A program made the translations under genes and the position numbers. This document shows, in pieces, positions 41,551 to 49,571 of a stretch of 64,000 bases of DNA. The DNA lies in assembly GCF_015707995.1 (NCBI RefSeq), contig NZ_JAAGRY010000001.1, forward strand, positions 62,001 through 126,000, given 5' to 3'. Every line of letters starts with the position of its first letter. Position 1 is the first letter of the stretch. The notes under the pieces were generated by a model. The model was not told the origin of the DNA, searched no databases, and saw only the letters and a program-made list of their open reading frames with translations. The stretch is from Microbacterium paulum (lineage in GTDB: Bacteria > Actinomycetota > Actinomycetes > Actinomycetales > Microbacteriaceae).

Positions 41551-43053
41551 TCAGAACGGTGGCGGGGAGTCATCGATCAGGGGGACGAACCGCACGACGG
41601 CGGGTGGCCGGTCGGCATAGCGGCGCCCGGTGGGGCCGATCCATTCGATGATGCCGCGGCCGAGCTGTCGCACGCGCCACGCGGTCTGGTGTTTGTCGGT
41701 GTGATGTCGCCGGCAGAAGTGGGCGAGGTTCTCTGCCTCGGTGGGCCCGCCGTCGGCCGCGGCGACCGTGTGGTCGCAGTCGCAACGGTGCACGGGCCGG
41801 GTGCAGGCGGGCGCGCGGCAGCGCTCGTCTCGGGCGGCGAGGTAGCGCTTGATCTGGGCGCTGGGCCGGTAGCGGTCGACGGCGAGCACTTCACCCGAGT
41901 AGGGATCGGTGAACACCCTGTCCCACCCCGGGGCGAGGCCTGCGAGGCGGCGGGCGATGTCGGGGTCGATGGGTCCGTGGCCGGTGAGCAACGCGGGCCC
42001 GCCGGACGGGTCGCCGGCGAGGGTGAGTGCTGGCACGGTGACCTGGATCTGCGCGGTGATGTGGGCGAACAGGTCGTCGTCACCGCACGAGGAAGGGATG
42101 CCGGTGAGCAGCAGTTCGCAGAAGAGGCCGGCGCGCACTTGCGCGAGCGTGCGCGCGTCGGTGGCACCGGTTCGGGGCTCGGCCGCCGCGCGTGGCCCGG
42201 TCTCGAGTCGCAGCGTGTCGGTGTCGGGATCCTCGGCGGGGTCGAGACCGGCGCTGTCGCCGGCGGGGTCGGGGCCTGCGCCCCCGTCGGCGGGGTCGAT
42301 GGGGGAGTCGGGGGTCTGGTCGGTCGCGAGCACCGCGCGAGCCTGCGAGGTGAGCAGGTCGTAGATCGCCTGCCCGAGGGGAGCGGGCAGGTCGGCGATC
42401 AGGCGCACCATGCCCTCGTCGAGGTCGTAGAGGCGCACGTCGCGCTCGTCGGCCGCCGCGCTGGCGCGGTCGGCGAAGGCCTCGGGGCAGAGGGCGGCGG
42501 CGATCGCCTTGGCCGCCTGGGCGGTGCGGGTGGTCGATTCGGTGGCCGCGGCATCCAGGGCCAGTCGTTCGTAGCGGCTGCGCACCTCGTCGGTGAGGCC
42601 GATGCCCGAGCGGACGATCGCCCAGGCGTGCCCGGCGTCGATCTGGCCCGTCGAGAGGGCGGCGAAGGTGGCGGGAAAGTCGGTGGTGAGGGCGTGGGCG
42701 TCAGAGATGCGCGCCTGCACCGTGCGGTCGGAGACGCGCATGGCGGCGCCGAGTTCGAGCGAAACTTCGCGCAGGGGCAGGTCGCCCGTCGAGGTGTAGG
42801 TGCGACCGGCCTGCGAGGCGTGCTGGCGGAGAGTGTCGGTGCGGTCGGCGATGATGGTGACGGCTTCGGCGAGCAGTTGCGCCTCGGCGGCCTGGGCGGC
42901 GGCGATCTGTCGCCGGGCATCGAGCACGCGGTCGACGAGGGCGTCGAGAACGGGCCACTGGCCGTCTGCCTGATGTGAGTCTTGCGCGTGCACCATCCAC
43001 CCCCGCTCCGGGTACTCCGAAGGGTCGGATCCCGAGAAACGGTAGGCACGCAC
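41551..43053 (-). CDS. DUF222/HNH endonuclease-type protein
   Basis: A 500-residue protein of the large actinobacterial DUF222-HNH family. The N-terminal helical DUF222 region (about 20-350) is followed by a C-terminal HNH nuclease fold: CRAPACTRP then RCDCDHTVAAADGGPTEAENLAHFCRRHHTDKH, with the DH and final HH residues. A Pro/Asp/Gly-rich linker (about 250-310) separates the two. These genes occur in many copies in Microbacteriaceae; their role is unknown. The GTG at 43053 follows GGAGG (complement of 43065-43069), which supports it over the earlier in-frame ATG at 43137 and the later one at 42996. Confidence 0.8.
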   Translation of the reverse strand: MRAYRFSGSDPSEYPERGWMVHAQDSHQADGQWPVLDALVDRVLDARRQIAAAQAAEAQLLAEAVTIIADRTDTLRQHASQAGRTYTSTGDLPLREVSLELGAAMRVSDRTVQARISDAHALTTDFPATFAALSTGQIDAGHAWAIVRSGIGLTDEVRSRYERLALDAAATESTTRTAQAAKAIAAALCPEAFADRASAAADERDVRLYDLDEGMVRLIADLPAPLGQAIYDLLTSQARAVLATDQTPDSPIDPADGGAGPDPAGDSAGLDPAEDPDTDTLRLETGPRAAAEPRTGATDARTLAQVRAGLFCELLLTGIPSSCGDDDLFAHITAQIQVTVPALTLAGDPSGGPALLTGHGPIDPDIARRLAGLAPGWDRVFTDPYSGEVLAVDRYRPSAQIKRYLAARDERCRAPACTRPVHRCDCDHTVAAADGGPTEAENLAHFCRRHHTDKHQTAWRVRQLGRGIIEWIGPTGRRYADRPPAVVRFVPLIDDSPPPF

Positions 43054-43158
43054 GGGATTTCTTACCTCCCAAAATAGTGCATTAATCCTACAGCGGCAAG
43101 AGTAATGGCGATAAAAACTCGCACATACATATGACACAACCAGCGCTACGCTTGCCGC

Positions 43159-43455
43159 GTGCAGATCGAATTCGAGGGCGAGATCTTCCGCTGGCAGTCG
43201 CGCGAGCAGGAGTGGATCTTCGTCGCACTGCCCGCACCGCTGAGCGCAGAGATCGCCGAGATCCCGCGACCGCGCCGCGGCTTTGGGTCGGTCAGGGTCG
43301 AAGCGCGCATCGGGCTGTCCACGTGGCGCACGTCGATCTTTCCGGATGCCGCGCAGGGCGCCTACGTGCTGCCGCTGAAGCGCGCCGTGCGTGAGGCCGA
43401 GGGGATCGGCACAGAGGGGGTCGTCTCGGTGTGGCTGGACGTGCTCGATGTGTGA
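43159..43455 (+). CDS. DUF1905 small protein
   Basis: A 98-residue protein matching DUF1905: MQIEFEGEIFRWQSREQEWIFVALPAPLSAEI, RRGFGSVRVEARIGLSTWRTSIFPD, then YVLPLKRAVREAEGI. The domain is a small beta barrel of unknown function, often found as a single gene. The GTG at 43159 begins the domain. It is divergent from the HNH gene and lies upstream of the pilus cluster, from which it is separated by a regulated promoter region. Confidence 0.8.
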   Translation: MQIEFEGEIFRWQSREQEWIFVALPAPLSAEIAEIPRPRRGFGSVRVEARIGLSTWRTSIFPDAAQGAYVLPLKRAVREAEGIGTEGVVSVWLDVLDV

Positions 43456-43782
43456 GGCGGGGCGAGTCGGACACAGTTGTTACACATCAGCAACATGAGT
43501 CCTGCGTTTCATGTTGACACCGACATGAGAAATCTCTCATGATTACTGCTGGAGGCGAGCCTCGCGGCGGGCCTCAGCAGTTCCCTCACCTCGGTGCAGG
43601 TGCTCTCCTATCCCCCCGGTAGGTTGCCCTTCGAGACACGAGACCCCCCGGATCGTGTGCGGTGCCGAGTGCCGTGTTCGCAGATCGAAAGGCACGTCGA
43701 TGTTCAGCGATGCTTTCTGCGCACCGGCAGGGAGGGCCCGCCGCGGCGCAACTCACCTCTCCAGAGAGATCGGTGTGCTGCC
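43456..43782 (+). other. Regulatory leader of the type IV pilus cluster
   Basis: A 327-base gene-free stretch ahead of pilB. The left third carries the CATGA palindromes and a putative promoter; the remainder is a GC-rich leader of about 230 bases. I looked for a cyclic-di-GMP riboswitch because such switches precede pilus genes in some bacteria, and one short GGTAGGT-like match occurs, but the core GCAAAGCC-type elements are missing. Confidence 0.5.
43491..43543 (+). promoter_or_regulatory. Putative pil promoter with nested CATGA palindromes
   Basis: CAACATGA (43491-43498) and TCATGTTG (43509-43516) form one inverted repeat; CATGAGA-AATC-TCTCATG (43524-43541) forms a second. Between and inside them TTGACA (43514-43519) and CATGAT (43538-43543), 18 bases apart, make a plausible -35/-10 pair. 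A regulator binding CATGA motifs would cover the promoter. Confidence 0.6.
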
Positions 43783-45885
43783 ATGCTGAGCGAGGCGCCT
43801 GGTGGCCTGCGTGAAGACGGCCCGGCCGATGACGCCATCTGGCAGGCATTGCTCACCGGCTCGGGGCTAGCGCTCGACCTTCCGGCGCCTCATCGCCCGG
43901 CATCCATCGGCACGCCGTCGAACGGTGCGACCGCGCCCAAAGCGGAGCCTCTTGCCCCCCTGCCGCGGAGAACCCGCATTCGTTCCGTCCCGCAAAGCGA
44001 GGGAGACGGAACGCCGGAACCGGTGGTAGAAGATCGCTCGACTACGCAGGCGGCGCCGGTGGTGACCGAGGCGGTGCTGCAGGAGGCACCCGCCACAGTT
44101 CACACCGTCGAAGAAGAGACTGCCGATTCATCTCACGGTGCGGGCGATGACGGCGCCATCGACTGGTTGGCGTCGTTCGCTTCGACGACGCGGCAGGCTG
44201 AAGACGCCGAAGAATTGCTCCGTATGAGCGGCGAGACGGTTGCCGCCGTGGATGCCACGCAACAGAGTCCCCGTGACAGCGTCTCAAGCGACACGCAATT
44301 CAGCGAACATCCCGAGCCCGACCCGCTGCCCGCACCGGAGCCCGCCACCCCGCGCGAACGGGCCGTCGCGCTCGCGGCGCGACTCGGTCTTGCGTACGTC
44401 GACCTCACCGAGTTCGCCGTTGACGCGTCGGTCGTGGCGCTCGTCCCCGACTCGATGGCTCGGCGAAGCATCGTTCTTCCGATCTCGCGCGCGGGCGATC
44501 GCATCGTGGTCGCCCTGGCAGACCCACAGAACGTGGTCGTGCTCGACGACGTCGCCGCGATGGTGCGGGCTCCGATCGTGTCGGTCGTGGCCGAGCCCGA
44601 GGCCATCCTGGCGGCGATCGACCGTTATCACCGCGTCGACTCCGAGGTCGAAGAGCTGACGTCGGCGTTCGCGGCACCCGAGGCCGAGTCCGACCCGTGG
44701 ACGCAGGACGTCGGCGACCAGGGCACCGACGAAGCCCCGATCATCCGTTTCGTGAACCTCATCATCAGCCAGGCGATCACCGACCGGGCATCCGACATCC
44801 ACATCGAGCCCGGCCGCGACGACCTGCGGGTGCGCTACCGCATCGACGGTGTGCTCACGACCGTGCAGCGCGTGCCCCGTTCGATGATCCCCGGCGTGAT
44901 CAGCCGCCTGAAGGTCATGGCCGAGCTCGACATCGGCGAGCGGCGCCGACCGCAGGACGGTCGCATCTCGGTGTCGCACTCCGGTCGCACGGTCGACCTC
45001 CGCGTCGCGACGCTGCCGACGGTGTGGGGGGAGAAGGTCGTCGCCCGTGTGCTCGACTCGCCGGTGGCGAGCCTGCAGCTGGCCGACCTCAACATGCTCG
45101 AGCGCAACATGGGGGTCTTCTCCGAGAGCTTCTCGAAGCCGTACGGGATGATTCTCGTGACCGGTCCGACCGGCTCCGGAAAGTCGACGACGCTCTACAC
45201 GACCCTCGCGACCATCTCGAAGCCGACGGTCAACGTCATCACGGTCGAAGACCCGGTCGAGTATCGGATGCCCGGGATCAACCAGGTGCAGGTGAACACC
45301 AAGGCGGGCATGACCTTCGCCGCGGCGCTGCGCTCCATCCTGCGTTCCGACCCCGACGTCATCCTGATCGGTGAGATCCGCGACGAGGAGACCGCGAAGA
45401 TCGCGATCGAGTCGTCGCTGACCGGTCACCTCGTGCTCTCCACGCTGCACACCAACGACGCGCCCAGCTCGGTGACCCGTCTCATCGAGATGGGCGTCGA
45501 GCCGTTCCTCGTGGGGTCGGCGCTCGACTCCGTCGTCGCGCAGCGACTCGCGCGGCGGCTCTGCGGCCGCTGCAAAGAAGAGGTGCAGGCGACCGAGACC
45601 GAGCTGCGCGTCCTCGGGCTGCCCATCACGGGAGAGCTGCCGCTCGTGCATCGACCCGTGGGATGCCCGCAATGCTCGAACACGGGGTATCGGGGGCGCA
45701 TCGCGCTGCACGAGGTGATGGGCGTCGACGACGAGATCGAGCGACTCGCGTCACGCAACGCTCCCGCGGCTGAGATCGCTCGGTACGCAGAGGCCACCGG
45801 CATGACCCGCCTTCGCGGGGACGGGTGGGCGAAGGTGCTGCTCGGGCACACGTCGATCGAGGAGATTCTGCGTGTCACCCTCTAG
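43783..45885 (+). CDS. pilB: Type IV pilus assembly ATPase PilB
   Basis: Secretion ATPase of the PilB/GspE family that drives pilus extension. From the ATG at 43783 (700 residues): a disordered N-terminus (1-175), an MshEN-type domain (about 180-310, ARLGLAYVDLTEFAVD... and VVALADPQNVVVLDDV), which in relatives binds c-di-GMP, then the ATPase: Walker A GPTGSGKST near 461, Walker B/Asp-box LIGEIRDEETAKIA near 530, HLVLSTLHTNDA, and the zinc CxxC pairs in RLCGRCKEE and GCPQCSNTGYRGR. The open frame extends upstream to 43594, but that part is non-conserved. It is the first gene of the pilus cluster. Confidence 0.92.
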   Translation: MLSEAPGGLREDGPADDAIWQALLTGSGLALDLPAPHRPASIGTPSNGATAPKAEPLAPLPRRTRIRSVPQSEGDGTPEPVVEDRSTTQAAPVVTEAVLQEAPATVHTVEEETADSSHGAGDDGAIDWLASFASTTRQAEDAEELLRMSGETVAAVDATQQSPRDSVSSDTQFSEHPEPDPLPAPEPATPRERAVALAARLGLAYVDLTEFAVDASVVALVPDSMARRSIVLPISRAGDRIVVALADPQNVVVLDDVAAMVRAPIVSVVAEPEAILAAIDRYHRVDSEVEELTSAFAAPEAESDPWTQDVGDQGTDEAPIIRFVNLIISQAITDRASDIHIEPGRDDLRVRYRIDGVLTTVQRVPRSMIPGVISRLKVMAELDIGERRRPQDGRISVSHSGRTVDLRVATLPTVWGEKVVARVLDSPVASLQLADLNMLERNMGVFSESFSKPYGMILVTGPTGSGKSTTLYTTLATISKPTVNVITVEDPVEYRMPGINQVQVNTKAGMTFAAALRSILRSDPDVILIGEIRDEETAKIAIESSLTGHLVLSTLHTNDAPSSVTRLIEMGVEPFLVGSALDSVVAQRLARRLCGRCKEEVQATETELRVLGLPITGELPLVHRPVGCPQCSNTGYRGRIALHEVMGVDDEIERLASRNAPAAEIARYAEATGMTRLRGDGWAKVLLGHTSIEEILRVTL

Positions 45886-45928
45886 CGGTCACACGGACAC
45901 CGGCGCTGCGGAGCGCCGGACAGAGCAG

Positions 45929-45988
45929 TGGGGCACAGAGATCTGGGGCACAGAGATCTGGGGGAAAGGCACCTGGGGGAGAGAGAAA
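45929..45988 (+). repeat. 15-base tandem repeat between pilB and pilT
   Basis: Two identical units TGGGGCACAGAGATC (45929-45943, 45944-45958) are followed by two diverged units TGGGGGAAAGGCACC (45959-45973) and TGGGGGAGAGAGAAA (45974-45988). The last unit runs into the pilT ribosome site AAGGA. The array fills the pilB-pilT gap; variation in copy number would change the spacing upstream of pilT. Confidence 0.85.
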
Positions 45989-45998
45989 GAAGGACGCC

Positions 45999-47630
45999 GT
46001 GACCGATGACCGAGGTCATTTCAACCCCAGCGCAAGTTCGCGTTTCGACGACCTGTTCGGCGGACGCGAGGTGGACGCCGACCTCCGGTCGTTCCTCGAC
46101 GGTGTGCCCGGCATCACGCTTCCGCACGCGGCGCCCGCGGTGAAGACGGATGCCTCGACGCGCGCGCCGGCGGGCGTGCACGTCGTGTCATCGCAGGACG
46201 ACGTCGATCGCACCGTGGCGGAGATCTTCGGGACCGCCGTCATCGAGCCGCAAGCCGCTCCGACGGCGCCCGCGCCCCCCGCAGCGTCGACGGCTTCCGC
46301 TCCCGCCCCGCACAACGGGCCGACAGCCCCGCTCGTGCAGAATGCCGCCGCACCGGACGCGCTCGGCGCACGGCGCGCGCACGCCTATGCGGCGCAGCCC
46401 GTCGCCCCGAGCGTCGAGTCGCACAACGCCGTCGCCGCGCGGGCGCCCGAGGTCGACGAGGTGCTGCGTCGCCAGAACCCGAACATCGACCCCGAGTTCG
46501 TCGCGTCGATCCGGGCGGTGCTCTCTCTCGGGGCATCCGACCTGCACCTCGTCGCCGAGTCGACACCGGTGGTGCGCGTCGACGGCGAGCTCAAGTCGGT
46601 CGCCGGCACGACGAAGTGGACCAAGGAGCGGATCCGTCGGGTCATCGAGAGCTTCGTGCCGGCTGAGATGCTCGAGGCGTTCGAGCGAGACCTCGAACTC
46701 GACCTCGCCTACGCGGTCGGCGACGTGGCGCGATTCCGCGTCAACATCTTCCAAGACCAGCGCGGGCTCGGCGCTGCGATGCGCATCATCCCGACCGAGA
46801 TCAAGTCGGTGGCGCAGCTCGGTCTGCCGCCCGAGCTCGTCGACCTCGCCCATCTTCCGCGCGGGCTCGTGCTCGTGTGCGGTCCGACCGGTTCGGGCAA
46901 GTCGACGACCCTCGCGGCGCTCATCGATAAGGCGAATGCGAGCCGTGCGGCGCACATCGTCACGGTCGAGGACCCGATCGAGTTCCTGCACCACCACAAG
47001 CGCGGCATCATCAACCAGCGCGAGGTCGGCGCCGACACACACAGCTTCTCCGACGCGCTCAAGCACGCGCTCCGTCAAGACCCCGACATCATCCTCGTCG
47101 GCGAGATGCGCGACCTCGAGACGATCTCGACGGCGCTGACCGCCGCCGAGACGGGCCACCTCGTCTTCGCGACGCTGCACACGCAGGATGCCTCGCAGAC
47201 GATCGACCGCATCATCGACGTGTATCCCGCGCACCAGCAGGCGCAGGTGCGCACGCAGTTGGCGGCGACGCTCCGCGCAGTGGTCGTGCAGACGCTCATC
47301 CGGCGATCGGGCGGTCGGGGGCGGACGGTCGCGACCGAGGTGATGTTCTCGACGCCCGCGATTCAGGCCCTCATCCGCGCGGGCAAGACGCACCAGATGC
47401 GCACGGCGCTGCAGGCCGGCAACTCGATCGGCATGCACACACTCGATCAGGACCTGGCCCGACTCGTGCTCGCCGGTGAGATCGAGCACGCTCAGGCCCG
47501 CGATCTCGCGCAGGAGCTCACCGAGTTCGAGCAGCTGGTGCGCAACCGCGGCCTCGGTCGTGGTGCCGCCGGCGACGTGCTGCCCGAGGGCAGTCGGCAG
47601 GTCGCGGGCGACTCCGCGGGAGGGATGTGA
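45999..47630 (+). CDS. pilT: Type IV pilus retraction ATPase PilT
   Basis: The ATPase core is PilT-like: NPNIDPEFVASIRAVLSLGASDLHLVAES, Walker A GPTGSGKSTTLAALID near 297, VTVEDPIEFLHHHKRGIINQREVG, Walker B GEMRDLETISTAL and HLVFATLHTQDASQTIDRIIDVYP. PilT depolymerises pili by hydrolysing ATP. Normal PilT is about 350 residues; here about 150 extra N-terminal residues, Ala/Pro-rich and apparently disordered, precede the core. The GTG at 45999 follows AAGGA; the earlier in-frame start at 45825 would overlap pilB. The gene is coupled to pilC (stop and start 2 bases apart). Confidence 0.9.
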   Translation: MTDDRGHFNPSASSRFDDLFGGREVDADLRSFLDGVPGITLPHAAPAVKTDASTRAPAGVHVVSSQDDVDRTVAEIFGTAVIEPQAAPTAPAPPAASTASAPAPHNGPTAPLVQNAAAPDALGARRAHAYAAQPVAPSVESHNAVAARAPEVDEVLRRQNPNIDPEFVASIRAVLSLGASDLHLVAESTPVVRVDGELKSVAGTTKWTKERIRRVIESFVPAEMLEAFERDLELDLAYAVGDVARFRVNIFQDQRGLGAAMRIIPTEIKSVAQLGLPPELVDLAHLPRGLVLVCGPTGSGKSTTLAALIDKANASRAAHIVTVEDPIEFLHHHKRGIINQREVGADTHSFSDALKHALRQDPDIILVGEMRDLETISTALTAAETGHLVFATLHTQDASQTIDRIIDVYPAHQQAQVRTQLAATLRAVVVQTLIRRSGGRGRTVATEVMFSTPAIQALIRAGKTHQMRTALQAGNSIGMHTLDQDLARLVLAGEIEHAQARDLAQELTEFEQLVRNRGLGRGAAGDVLPEGSRQVAGDSAGGM

Positions 47631-47632
47631 CG

Positions 47633-48877
47633 ATGGCGACGGTCGCGAAGACCCCGCAGTGGACGTTCACCGGCGTCGACGCGTCGGGCTCGAAGGTCAA
47701 GGGCGTGCTGGATGCCTCGAACGAGGCATCCGCGATCCAACAGCTCAAGGCGCGGGGAGTCATCCCCGACAAGCTCGCCGAGAAGGGCGCGGCGACCGGC
47801 CTCCAGCAGGAGATCACGATTCCCGGGCTCGAGCGCGGGCCTTCGCTGAAGGACCTGGCGCTCCTCACCCGGCAGCTGGCGACGATGGTCGGGGCGGGCG
47901 TGTCGATCCTCCGCGCCCTGTCGATCGTGGGCGACCAGATCGACAACCCGAAGCTGAAACGCACCGTCGGGGAGATCGCCACCAAGGTCGAGAGCGGCAC
48001 GGCGCTGTCGACCGCGCTGGAGGAGTTCCCCCTCGTCATCCCGCCGATCATGGTGCACCTCGTCCGGGCGGGCGAGACCGGCGGCTTCCTCGACAAATCG
48101 CTCGTGATGGTCGCCGACAACTTCGAGGCGGAGACGAAGCTCCGCAGCAAGGTGAAGGCGGCGCTCACCTACCCGGTGGTCGTGCTCATCGTGGCACTCC
48201 TGGGTGTCGCGGCGATGCTGATCTTCATTGTGCCCGTGTTCGAGAAGATGTTCGCGGATCTCGGCAGTGAGCTGCCGGCTCCGACGCAGCTGCTGGTGAA
48301 CCTCTCCAACGCGATGCCGGTCGTCGTGCCCGTGGTCGCCGTCGCGGGCATCGCGTTCGCGATCTGGTGGGGGCGCGCGAAGAACACCGAGGCGGTGCGC
48401 CGCGTCGTCGATCCGATCAAGCTCAAGGTGCCGGTCTTCGGCAAGCTCAACAAGAAGATCGCGCTCACGCGGTTCACGCGCAACTTCGCGACCATGCTGG
48501 CGTCTGGCGTGCCGATCCTGCAGTCGCTGTCGATCGTCGGTGCGACGAGTGGCAACTACGTCATCACCTCCTCGCTCGACAGCGTCCAGGCGGGTGTCCG
48601 AGAGGGCCGGCCGATCGCCGAGTCGATGGCCACAGCCGACATCTTCCCCGACATGCTCGTGCAGATGATCGGGATCGGCGAGGAGTCGGGCTCGATCGAC
48701 CAGATGCTCGAGAAGACCGCCGACTTCTACGACGACGAGGTCGAGACCATGAGCTCGCAGCTCACCGCGATGCTCGAGCCCCTGATGATCGTCTTCATGG
48801 GCGGGCTGCTGGGTTTCATGATCGTCGCGTTGTACATGCCGATGTTCATGGTCTTCCAGTCGATCCAGAACATGTAA
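47633..48877 (+). CDS. pilC: Type IV pilus inner-membrane platform PilC
   Basis: A GspF/PilC platform protein of 414 residues. A short KGVLDASNEASAIQQLKARGVIP N-terminal domain is followed by two GspF domains with the repeated LLTRQLATMVGAGVSILRALSIV and FTRNFATMLASGVPILQSLSIV, and three membrane segments (VVVLIVALLGVAAMLIFIVPV, VVVPVVAVAGIAFAIWWG, MIVFMGGLLGFMIVALYMPMF). It couples the PilB and PilT motors to the growing pilus. The ATG at 47633 lies 8 bases after GGGAGGG; a GTG at 47627 overlapping the pilT stop is less likely. Confidence 0.92.
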   Translation: MATVAKTPQWTFTGVDASGSKVKGVLDASNEASAIQQLKARGVIPDKLAEKGAATGLQQEITIPGLERGPSLKDLALLTRQLATMVGAGVSILRALSIVGDQIDNPKLKRTVGEIATKVESGTALSTALEEFPLVIPPIMVHLVRAGETGGFLDKSLVMVADNFEAETKLRSKVKAALTYPVVVLIVALLGVAAMLIFIVPVFEKMFADLGSELPAPTQLLVNLSNAMPVVVPVVAVAGIAFAIWWGRAKNTEAVRRVVDPIKLKVPVFGKLNKKIALTRFTRNFATMLASGVPILQSLSIVGATSGNYVITSSLDSVQAGVREGRPIAESMATADIFPDMLVQMIGIGEESGSIDQMLEKTADFYDDEVETMSSQLTAMLEPLMIVFMGGLLGFMIVALYMPMFMVFQSIQNM

Positions 48878-48880
48878 CTT

Positions 48881-49014
48881 TTTTCACAATTTTCACATTA
48901 AAGACTTCTCATTTACTTCCGTAACCGCTAGCATCACGGATGCCGACCAATCCCCGGAGGTCGGAGCACGACCGCAGTACCCCGCACCATCCCCCTGGAA
49001 TCGAAGGAATCTTC
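48881..49014 (+). promoter_or_regulatory. AT-rich region carrying the likely pilin promoter
   Basis: The 137 bases between pilC and pilA are much less GC-rich at their left end (48881-48920), with two direct copies of TTTTCACA (48881-48888 and 48890-48897). A separate promoter for the abundant major pilin is expected here, but I cannot assign -35 and -10 boxes with confidence. The ribosome site AAGGA is at 49004-49008. Confidence 0.45.
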
Positions 49015-49473
49015 ATGAACAAGCTCGTCGCTCAGACGATGGCCAAGAAGGAGAACGGCGAGAAGGGCTTCACCCTGATCGAGCTCCTCGTCGTCGTCAT
49101 CATCATCGGCATCCTCGCCGCCATCGCCATCCCCGTCTTCCTGAACATGCGGGAGGGTGCCTGGAAGTCGTCGGTCGAGTCCGACGTTCGCAATGTTGCA
49201 CTCGCGGTCGAGTCGGCTGCCACCAGCAACAACGGCAGCATTTCGACTCTGACGATTCCTGATTCCACTGTGGGTCCGAACTCGGGCTCGATCACCACGG
49301 GAAGCGGCACCACCACCGAGGTGGGCAAGTTCACGGTGTCCGACGGAAACACGGTCACGGTCACGGTCACGGGCAACACCTACGAGATCGTTGGTTCCCG
49401 CACAGACACGAGCGAACTCGCATCGAAGACCTACAAGTTCACCAGCACGGACGGCAAGAGCACCTGGAACTAG
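49015..49473 (+). CDS. pilA: Type IV major pilin PilA
   Basis: A 152-residue prepilin: a short basic leader (MNKLVAQTMAKKENGEKG), cleavage before Phe in KG-FTLIELLVVVIIIGILAAIAIPVFL with Glu at +5, then a small globular domain of beta strands rich in Ser/Thr (about 60-152). It would be cleaved and methylated by the PilD product and polymerised by PilB/PilC. The ATG follows AAGGA with 6 bases spacing. An AT-rich region precedes it and a 17-base-stem hairpin follows, so it is likely the most abundant transcript of the cluster. Confidence 0.93.
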   Translation: MNKLVAQTMAKKENGEKGFTLIELLVVVIIIGILAAIAIPVFLNMREGAWKSSVESDVRNVALAVESAATSNNGSISTLTIPDSTVGPNSGSITTGSGTTTEVGKFTVSDGNTVTVTVTGNTYEIVGSRTDTSELASKTYKFTSTDGKSTWN

Positions 49474-49499
49474 TTCCGCTCGGCCTGACGGCCTGACCC

Positions 49500-49539
49500 A
49501 CGTTGTGCCTGCGCGGCTCCGCCCGCGCAGGCACAACGT
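49500..49539 (+). terminator. Strong stem-loop after pilA
   Basis: ACGTTGTGCCTGCGCGG (49500-49516) pairs perfectly with 49523-49539 around a 6-base loop, 26 bases after the pilA stop. With no T-run it may act as partial terminator and RNA stabiliser, giving more pilin than minor-pilin transcript. Confidence 0.75.
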
Positions 49540-49571
49540 CTATCCACGGTGCGACACGGAGGGAGGATCTC

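Noticed and set aside
43560..43780. Cyclic-di-GMP riboswitch in the pilB leader
   Set aside because: Only a short GGTAGGT-like match; the characteristic core elements are missing.
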